DNA of 64,000 bases from Methanococcoides alaskense (GTDB taxonomy: Archaea; Halobacteriota; Methanosarcinia; Methanosarcinales; Methanosarcinaceae): positions 1 through 64,000 of the forward strand of contig NZ_JAVDQI010000002.1 of NCBI RefSeq assembly GCF_031454185.1. The letters run 5' to 3'. Positions 58,832-64,000 of this stretch are shown here, in pieces. Every line of letters starts with the position of its first letter. The first letter of the stretch is position 1. Made by a program: the position numbers and the translations under genes. The notes beneath the pieces were generated by a model. The model worked only from the letters and a program-made list of their open reading frames with translations, did no database searches and had not been told where the DNA came from.

Positions 58832-59617
58832 TCAAAGGGTTGAACTCAGAAGTTCGTCTATTTCTGCATCTATTTTTGCATCCAGGTCCATATAAAAAGT
58901 GTGGTCACGTATAAGGTTGCCTTCAAATTCTATGGTGTCAAGGTGGCCGTACCAGTAGATCACCATTCCTGTGCCATAGTCCCTTTCATAATGCTGGAAC
59001 TGCTTTTTAAAATAGTAGGTGTGCTCCTTTTCATCCCCGAACATTGCTTTGCTTTCTATCCACTCGATCTCAGTTCCATCAACATAGAGGGTCTTGTCAA
59101 GAAAAAAATCAGGTGTCTTCTGCATTCCCAGTTCTCTCAGGTCTTCTTCAGTGCTGTAACCTAACTTGTGGTGGTCAAGCCATTTGCTTATAATGTCCTC
59201 TCCCATCTTTCCCTTTACAACCTGAAGTGCATGGGCTTTGGGGGAGAAGAAAAGGTCCGAGTTGGTCGCATCTTCTATTTCGATCGCAAGTCTTCTGTTG
59301 TCCAGTGTGTCCAGATTCTTGAGGACATGCTTTTTAGAGTAACCCAATTCCTTGATGATCACACTTGCCATTAAAGTAGCTGGGACATCATTATTCTGTG
59401 CCAGCGTATTGATGGTCATGCCCTTTTCCCAGAGGTATCGGAAGTTCTTTGCTTTATTCTGAAGCTGCCCCATCTTCCTTTTGACCTTTGAGACCGTTTT
59501 CTGATTGAGGATAGCTGCAATGACCCCTGTGCTTTCTTCAAATTCAATCGCTAATATATCTATATCTTCAAGCGTGTTTACCTGCTGATATATCTGGAGG
59601 TAGGTCTCTTTTTCCAT
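58832..59617 (-). CDS. TPD-domain nuclease-like protein (CDIN1/C15orf41 family)
   Basis: 261 residues. An N-terminal helical HTH-like part (TLEDIDILAIEFEESTGVIAAILNQKTVSKVKRKMGQL, then INTLAQNNDVPATLMASVIIKELGY) and a C-terminal PD-(D/E)xK-type nuclease core: GKMGEDIISKWLDHHKLGYSTEEDLRELGMQKTPDFFLD, where TPDFFLD is the motif that names the TPD group, and EIEWIESKAMFGDE (ExK). This family occurs in archaea and eukaryotes (human CDIN1). ATG 59617 is preceded by GGAGAGGA that lies inside the end of the upstream gene. Probably co-transcribed with the nth-like gene. Confidence 0.85.
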   Translation of the reverse strand: MEKETYLQIYQQVNTLEDIDILAIEFEESTGVIAAILNQKTVSKVKRKMGQLQNKAKNFRYLWEKGMTINTLAQNNDVPATLMASVIIKELGYSKKHVLKNLDTLDNRRLAIEIEDATNSDLFFSPKAHALQVVKGKMGEDIISKWLDHHKLGYSTEEDLRELGMQKTPDFFLDKTLYVDGTEIEWIESKAMFGDEKEHTYYFKKQFQHYERDYGTGMVIYWYGHLDTIEFEGNLIRDHTFYMDLDAKIDAEIDELLSSTL

Positions 59618-59619
59618 TT

Positions 59620-60303
59620 TTAGTCCTCTCCTTTTGATCTTTTGGTCAATACGCAGTCGTCGCACTGTTTCTTTCCGCAGTATTTCTTAGCATATTCCAC
59701 TATCAATGCGTGGTATTCTTTATAGAGCGGCACATCTTCCGGAAGGTTCTTTTCGAACATCTCCTGAAGTTGCATATAATTGCCTTCAATGCCGATACAT
59801 TTCATGATCCGTGTTGTATAAGCATCTATCACGAACTTCGGTTTGTCAGCAGCGTAAAGGACAATACTATCGGCAGTCTCATTTCCCACGCCATTGAGGG
59901 AAAGCATGAGGTTGCGTAACTGGGGTGTTGGCATGGAAAGGATATTATCAGTTCCTTCCCTTGCAAAGAAGCCTGCAATATCTTTCAGACGTTTTGCTTT
60001 CTGTCGGTAAAAACCACAACCTCTGACAAGTCCTTCAATGAGTCCCAGGTCAGCTCTCGCAAGTTTACCAGGTTCTATCAGATCATACTTCTTCAGACCT
60101 TTTATGGCCTTCTCGACATTGGTCCATTTTGTCTGCTGTGTCAGTATTGTGCCTATCACAACTTCAAAAGGAGTATCTGCAGGCCACCATTGAAGATGTC
60201 CTATCTTTTCGAGGAGTGCCTCGTAGATATCGCAGACATGTTCGTTTTTCATCTCTTTAAATGGATGTTCTCTTATTATATAACCATTAAAGTCCTCATC
60301 CAT
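59620..60303 (-). CDS. HhH-GPD DNA glycosylase, endonuclease III-like
   Basis: 227 residues. HhH-GPD domain: TPFEVVIGTILTQQTKWTNVEKA, SLNGVGNETADSIVLYAADKPKFVIDAYTTRI with catalytic Asp. In Nth the loop reads GVGRKTA with a Lys nucleophile; here it is GVGNETA, so lyase activity is unlikely. The C-terminal cluster region reads YCGKKQCDDCVL, three Cys instead of the four of Nth. It is closer to the MJ1434-type uracil/T-mismatch glycosylases of archaea (from memory). Partner of the TPD gene in a two-gene repair unit. Confidence 0.87.
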   Translation of the reverse strand: MDEDFNGYIIREHPFKEMKNEHVCDIYEALLEKIGHLQWWPADTPFEVVIGTILTQQTKWTNVEKAIKGLKKYDLIEPGKLARADLGLIEGLVRGCGFYRQKAKRLKDIAGFFAREGTDNILSMPTPQLRNLMLSLNGVGNETADSIVLYAADKPKFVIDAYTTRIMKCIGIEGNYMQLQEMFEKNLPEDVPLYKEYHALIVEYAKKYCGKKQCDDCVLTKRSKGED

Positions 60304-60375
60304 GAAGGTCTAATGGGCAAATGGTCTCTGCAAGCAAGTTGTATCAATCAAGAAAAAAATTAGAGTGAATGATGT

Positions 60376-60855
60376 TTATTTCCAAAAGTCCTTCTCATAA
60401 TCCTCGGAAATATTTTCAAGGTCCATCATCTTGGCTAACTTGTCCTTTTTGTCGGCATCTTCTTTCGAAGGAGTGGCCTCATCGGCCATTTCTGTTTTGG
60501 GGTCTGACACATGTGATTCTATCACAGTGGTATCCTTTGATTCCATCACAATGGTTTCTATTATCTCACTAATATGGGGGACCATCTCTCTCTTTTCTTC
60601 GATGGTCTCTTTTTCTATAGTGAAAATTTCTGGCGTATGCATCTCGATAGTTGCCTCGCTATGTCCAAGTCTTTTGCGAGTCTCTTCAGCGTAGGTGTCG
60701 TGAGTAGTTCCTATCGGATCGCTTTGTGTGTGAGTCCCGCGGTATCCGATGGAACAGTTCTCCTCTCCTGTACGCCAGTCTATATGGTAGAGGTAGCATT
60801 GTTCTTTCTTACATCGATGTTCGTTGTCCTGTGGGCATATATCGGGTAACGCCAT
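60376..60855 (-). CDS. Hypothetical protein with N-terminal Cys cluster
   Basis: 159 residues. The first 40 (ICPQDNEHRCKKEQCYLYHI, then DWRTGEENCSIGYRGT) contain four Cys in a C-x7-C-x4-C-x13-C spacing, a possible Zn or Fe-S site, with a region suggestive of the N-terminal domain of some radical or nitrogenase-like accessory proteins. Residues 60-159 are highly charged, Glu/Lys/Thr-rich and probably disordered. No known family. It ends facing the nth-like gene, 72 bases upstream, and follows prs. Confidence 0.55.
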   Translation of the reverse strand: MALPDICPQDNEHRCKKEQCYLYHIDWRTGEENCSIGYRGTHTQSDPIGTTHDTYAEETRKRLGHSEATIEMHTPEIFTIEKETIEEKREMVPHISEIIETIVMESKDTTVIESHVSDPKTEMADEATPSKEDADKKDKLAKMMDLENISEDYEKDFWK

Positions 60856-60884
60856 GGTAAACCACTTCGGTATGTTTATATTTC

Positions 60885-61733
60885 TCAGAGGTTCTTCAGG
60901 AAATCAGCAATAAGCGGAGCAACACTGATGGTGCTTTGTGCTTTTTCAAGAGTGTCCGATGCGATGATCTCATGGACGCCAGCATTGTAAAGCCTTAATA
61001 CTCCGTTCTTGGTAAGCACAGGATGCACGCATGCGATGTAAACATCTTTGGCGCCCTGGCTGCGAAGCAGCTTTATGGACTCTGCCATAGTGCCTCCCGT
61101 GGCGATCATATCGTCGATGAGAATGATCTCCTTCCCTGTGACATCGATATTCTTCGTCTTGATGGTGACAGTGTCCCCGGAATGTCTGGTCTTCTCAAGG
61201 TAATCGTACTCGATCCCCACATCTGCTGCGGCACTTTCTGCAAGGGCAATAGCTCCTTTGTCAGGCGCGATGATAAGGGGGTCTTCCAGACCCAGTGATC
61301 GGATGTAATTCCCTATCAAATGGGATGCGTCAAGGTCATAAGAATCTGCATTGAAGTGTTCGAGCACGCTCTTCTCATGAATATTGACCGTGATGACCCT
61401 GTCAGCATGGATGGTCCGTGCAATTGCACGTGCACTGATAGCTTCTCCGGACCGGAATGATTTATCCTGTCTTGCATAGCCCATGTAAGGTATTACCACT
61501 GTGATAGTGGGTGCATCCTCACAGGCATCGATAAGCTGTAACAGGGATACAAGGTCTGCGTCGGTGGGTGTGCTCTGTATAATGGTCACATCATCGACAA
61601 TATCTTCGAGTATCCTTGTATAGACCTCTCCGTCGGGGAAACGGTTGAATTCGCAAAGTGTTGGTTCCATATTTAGTTCTCTTGCCACACGTGATGCAAG
61701 TAACTGTGATGCTGGTCCTGCTATGATCTTCAA
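60885..61733 (-). CDS. prs: Ribose-phosphate diphosphokinase
   Basis: Makes PRPP for nucleotide, histidine and other pathways. 282 residues, class III archaeal type. FPDGEVYTRI with the conserved Glu; IQSTPTDADLVSLLQLID; PYMGYARQDKSF, the ATP flag; VNIHEKSVLEHF; and PRPP loop IILIDDMIATGGTM. Its products supply hisI/H/F and purN. It is single, with the Cys-cluster gene 30 bases downstream. Confidence 0.96.
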   Translation of the reverse strand: MKIIAGPASQLLASRVARELNMEPTLCEFNRFPDGEVYTRILEDIVDDVTIIQSTPTDADLVSLLQLIDACEDAPTITVVIPYMGYARQDKSFRSGEAISARAIARTIHADRVITVNIHEKSVLEHFNADSYDLDASHLIGNYIRSLGLEDPLIIAPDKGAIALAESAAADVGIEYDYLEKTRHSGDTVTIKTKNIDVTGKEIILIDDMIATGGTMAESIKLLRSQGAKDVYIACVHPVLTKNGVLRLYNAGVHEIIASDTLEKAQSTISVAPLIADFLKNL

Positions 61734-61815
61734 GTGATGTACCTCTCTTGTCTCGTTTTGTAGTAATCGAATTATCAGCCAATGAACTTTCCTATCTACA
61801 TTGAACCATTAAAAG

Positions 61816-62301
61816 TCATTGGTTTGTAATGATCTCTTTCACTTTTCTTACAACATGGATATTCTCAATGGCAGTTGATGGGTAATTGCCGGTATTGTCC
61901 TTTTCAGCAGACTTTACCATGTCCCATACCGTAAGAAGTGCAACTGAAACCCCTGTAAGTGCTTCCATTTCAACACCTGTTCTGCCCACGGACCTTACTT
62001 CAACGTTAGCAGTAACATCACTTTCACCGATCTCAAATTCCACGTCCACAAAAGTTATCGGTATCTGGTGGCACATCGGGATCAGGTCCGGCGTTCTCTT
62101 TACTGCAAGTATGGCAGCGGTCCTCGCTGTGGCAAGGACGTTTCCTTTTTCCACACTTCCACTGCGTATCTTCTCGACAGTTTCGTCGTGAAGTTTTATC
62201 TTTCCGGAAGCTATTGCATACCTGACAACCGTGTCTTTGTTACTTATGTCGACCATGTAAGCACGGTCATCTTTAATGTGACTGAATTCCTGCATTACCA
62301 T
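61816..62301 (-). CDS. moaC: Cyclic pyranopterin monophosphate synthase MoaC
   Basis: Molybdenum cofactor synthesis. 161 residues. FSHIKDDRAYMVDISNKDTVVRYAIA, LIPMCHQIPIT with conserved His, and GVEMEALTGVSVALLTVWDMVKSAEKD are all diagnostic. ATG 62295 is an alternate start. It is 11 bases after the 59-residue gene and the third of a unit with nnrD/E. Confidence 0.96.
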   Translation of the reverse strand: MVMQEFSHIKDDRAYMVDISNKDTVVRYAIASGKIKLHDETVEKIRSGSVEKGNVLATARTAAILAVKRTPDLIPMCHQIPITFVDVEFEIGESDVTANVEVRSVGRTGVEMEALTGVSVALLTVWDMVKSAEKDNTGNYPSTAIENIHVVRKVKEIITNQ

Positions 62302-62312
62302 TTCTCCAATAT

Positions 62313-62492
62313 TTAATCGATACGCACCTGTTTCCTCTGGTCATAATCAAGAATTGCATCCTGCATTTTTGACATGAGTTCCCGTGCTTCAGGGATCGAG
62401 AGCTTGACAATTTCCTCGTCCTCTCCATGACTTACTACTACACGAACCCGGTTCCTTTCAATATCGACTATTATTTTTCTTTCTGTATCCAT
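62313..62492 (-). CDS. Conserved small protein, 59 residues
   Basis: Begins MDTERKIIVDIERNRVRVVV and ends DYDQRKQVRID: a beta-hairpin followed by a helix (IPEARELMSKMQDAIL). No membrane segment. GGGAGTGG precedes ATG 62492. Tight spacing (13 bases from nnrD/E, 11 from moaC) and the reading frame between two co-directional genes support a real gene, although it is short. Resembles small archaeal proteins found near moaC in related genomes, but I cannot confirm. Confidence 0.65.
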   Translation of the reverse strand: MDTERKIIVDIERNRVRVVVSHGEDEEIVKLSIPEARELMSKMQDAILDYDQRKQVRID

Positions 62493-62505
62493 ATTCCCAC
62501 TCCCT

Positions 62506-63981
62506 TTATTTCATTACTTCTGTTATCATATCAATAATATCTGTTGCTAGCAACCCATGCCCCCGCCTTTCAAAAGCAAGGTCTCCAGCTGCTCCATTGA
62601 TATAAGCTGCACCACATGCCGCATCCATCGCAGGCGCAATTGCAAAAAGTGCTCCTGCAATTCCGGCAAGGACATCTCCTGTGCCGCCGACCGTCATTCC
62701 CGGATTTCCGGTATGATTGATGGCAATTCGCTCTCCGTTGCTGATGTGGTCCTCTCTACCCTTAAGCAGTACAGTTACATTGTTCTTCTTTGAGAACTCA
62801 AGTGCATCCTCTTTACCATTTCCGCCCAATGCAGTAAATTCTCTTGCATGTGGTGTGATGACCATCTCAATGTCTTCCGGCACAGGAAGAGCTATCCCGT
62901 AAAGTCCGTCTGCATCGACAACCACTTTTTTGCAAAGGGGAACGATCTTCGAGACAGTATCTTTCGTCCGCTCGTCCCTTCCAAGTCCCATTCCCATGAC
63001 CACTACGTCATGGCCTTCTATAAGCTTGGCAACGGTGTCAATATCCTTCTCACACAGGATATTGGAAGAAAGGGCTTTCACAATGATGTTCGGTGAGAAT
63101 GAAGCGATGATGTCTGCAACATTTGCAGGAGCTGCCACTGTCACTATGTCTGCACCTGTACGCAATGCTGCCATGGCAGTGAGTGCAGGAGCACCGGAAT
63201 AAGGACCGCCTCCGATAATGAGCATCCTTCCATGTTGCCCTTTGTGGCTATCTCTACGTCTTGTTTGGAATGCAGCGATATCTCCTTTTCCAACGTAGAT
63301 CTCAGCATCCTCACAAACTCCTATGTTGATGACCTTGACCTCGGATGTGTATTCTTTAGCATGGTCTGATGCCAGTCCCTTTTTCATCCTGTGAAAAGTG
63401 AGGGTAACATCCGCACGGACCGATCTATCGAATTCCCCTCCCTCGGGATCGAAACCTGAAGGCACATCAACAGCAACTACCGGGGCCTTTGAATCGTTGA
63501 TAAGGTCTATCACTGTTGCTTCAGTTTCCCTTACCTTTCCGGTGATGCCTGTTCCCAGTAATGCATCCACGATCATGTCTGCGTCGTCAAGCCATCCAGT
63601 TGCTTTAAGCTTTTGGGGATCTGTTATCTCAATGAACCCCTCAATTCTACAATGTTCAAGAAGAGTGAAATTGTGCATTGAATTCTGGGTCCTTATTCCC
63701 GAAGCCGATCCAATGAGTGCAATATTGACTGTAATCGCAGGGTCGTATGCCAGATGTCTGGCAGCAACAAAAGCATCGCCTCCGTTATTCCCCCTTCCTG
63801 CAACGATGAGCACATTTCCTTTTTGAATGCGTTCCTTCACTTCATGGGCAATGGCAGCTCCGGCATTTTCCATAAGCTGGAGTCCTTTTAATCCCAAGTG
63901 CTCACAATTCTCATCGATCGCTTTCATCCTTGAAGATGTAATCCCCTTCATGTTCCTCATATATTCTTCTGTTTGCATCAT
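62506..63981 (-). CDS. nnr: Bifunctional NAD(P)H-hydrate epimerase/dehydratase
   Basis: Repairs hydrated NADH/NADPH. About 491 residues. N-terminal YjeF epimerase domain: LMENAGAAIAHEVK, VAGRGNNGGDAFVAARHL. C-terminal carbohydrate-kinase-like dehydratase: GGGPYSGAPALTAMAALRTGADIV, VVMGMGLGRDE, VVVDADGLYG and NHTGNPGMTVGGTGDVLAG. Start region is AT-rich; ATGs at 63981, 63978 and 63960 are possible. The gene is complete but the window ends 19 bases later. Confidence 0.94.
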   Translation of the reverse strand: MMQTEEYMRNMKGITSSRMKAIDENCEHLGLKGLQLMENAGAAIAHEVKERIQKGNVLIVAGRGNNGGDAFVAARHLAYDPAITVNIALIGSASGIRTQNSMHNFTLLEHCRIEGFIEITDPQKLKATGWLDDADMIVDALLGTGITGKVRETEATVIDLINDSKAPVVAVDVPSGFDPEGGEFDRSVRADVTLTFHRMKKGLASDHAKEYTSEVKVINIGVCEDAEIYVGKGDIAAFQTRRRDSHKGQHGRMLIIGGGPYSGAPALTAMAALRTGADIVTVAAPANVADIIASFSPNIIVKALSSNILCEKDIDTVAKLIEGHDVVVMGMGLGRDERTKDTVSKIVPLCKKVVVDADGLYGIALPVPEDIEMVITPHAREFTALGGNGKEDALEFSKKNNVTVLLKGREDHISNGERIAINHTGNPGMTVGGTGDVLAGIAGALFAIAPAMDAACGAAYINGAAGDLAFERRGHGLLATDIIDMITEVMK

Positions 63982-64000
63982 ATTTAGTTCTATCAATCTG

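Noticed and set aside
1..64000. CRISPR arrays, insertion sequences, integrases, Cdc6/origin
   Set aside because: I looked for regularly spaced repeats, transposase motifs, terminal repeats and Orc1/Cdc6; none were seen.

Overview
The window reads as chromosomal DNA of a methanogenic euryarchaeon of the Methanosarcinaceae, most like Methanococcoides (genus is inference). Supporting evidence: archaeal information-processing genes (class I lysyl-tRNA synthetase, TiaS, RLI/ABCE1, alpha-NAC, NOB1-type nuclease, deoxyhypusine synthase), F420 biosynthesis (cofE), a tetrahydrofolate-linked C1 gene set of the kind known in Methanosarcina, Shine-Dalgarno sequences of the form GGTGATC just before many starts, AT-rich TATA-type promoters, and a 5S rRNA end at the left edge. 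Genes are dense and most are ordinary housekeeping functions; the accessory parts are small.

Layout. 1-78: 3' end of a 5S rRNA. 0.3-4.4 kb: a hypothetical protein, a UbiA prenyltransferase frameshifted in a T10 run, a lipoamide-dehydrogenase-like flavoprotein and a heavily frameshifted SNF-family transporter pseudogene. 4.5-7.4 kb (minus): alpha-NAC, an IscA-like protein, a nuclease-fold hypothetical and a KaiC-like protein with a degenerate P-loop. 7.5-12.8 kb: hisI, a PIN/ATPase/KH protein, and a divergent nickel/cobalt ECF transporter with a NikR-like operator between its two arms. 12.8-15.7 kb: UDP-sugar dehydrogenase, a coiled-coil membrane protein and two pilin-like secreted proteins. 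15.7-17.5 kb: a toxin-antitoxin pair lying between two copies of the hisH promoter and 5' end. 17.5-29 kb: PurM-like protein, NfeD/stomatin pair, zinc-finger DHH phosphoesterase, PRTase regulator, NOB1-like nuclease, double KaiC-like ATPase facing nadE across a mirrored promoter, tiaS, and an HTH regulator.

29-38.8 kb: a C1/cofactor block: purN, glyA, folD, a dihydropteroate-synthase homologue, metV and metF, then thiC and cofE. metV and metF are separated by about 1.9 kb of small membrane-protein genes, one of which has an in-frame ochre codon and another of which lacks a normal start. 39-50.8 kb: thioredoxin, MBL-fold protein, EMC6-like protein, RLI, surface/secreted proteins (one with a PGF-CTERM tail), hisF, MazG, peptidase U32, a deoxyribosyltransferase-like protein and a BofA-like protein. 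50.8-58.8 kb: methyltransferase, lysS, a polyamine/hypusine group (PLP decarboxylase, dys, pyruvoyl arginine decarboxylase), and an iron module (DtxR-FeoA regulator overlapping feoB). 58.8-64 kb (minus): a TPD-type nuclease with an endonuclease III-like glycosylase, a Cys-rich protein, prs, moaC, a 59-residue protein and nnrD/E.

The least ordinary items are: the toxin-antitoxin cassette bounded by duplicated hisH 5' ends, with four tandem 10-bp repeats inside it; the inverted pair of identical 14-bp promoter elements between the KaiC-like gene and nadE; the NikR-like operator; the decaying gene block between metV and metF; and several intrinsic terminators folded around stop codons. I did not find CRISPR arrays, insertion sequences, integrases or tRNA genes. 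No search tools were used; family assignments rest on motifs read in the translations.
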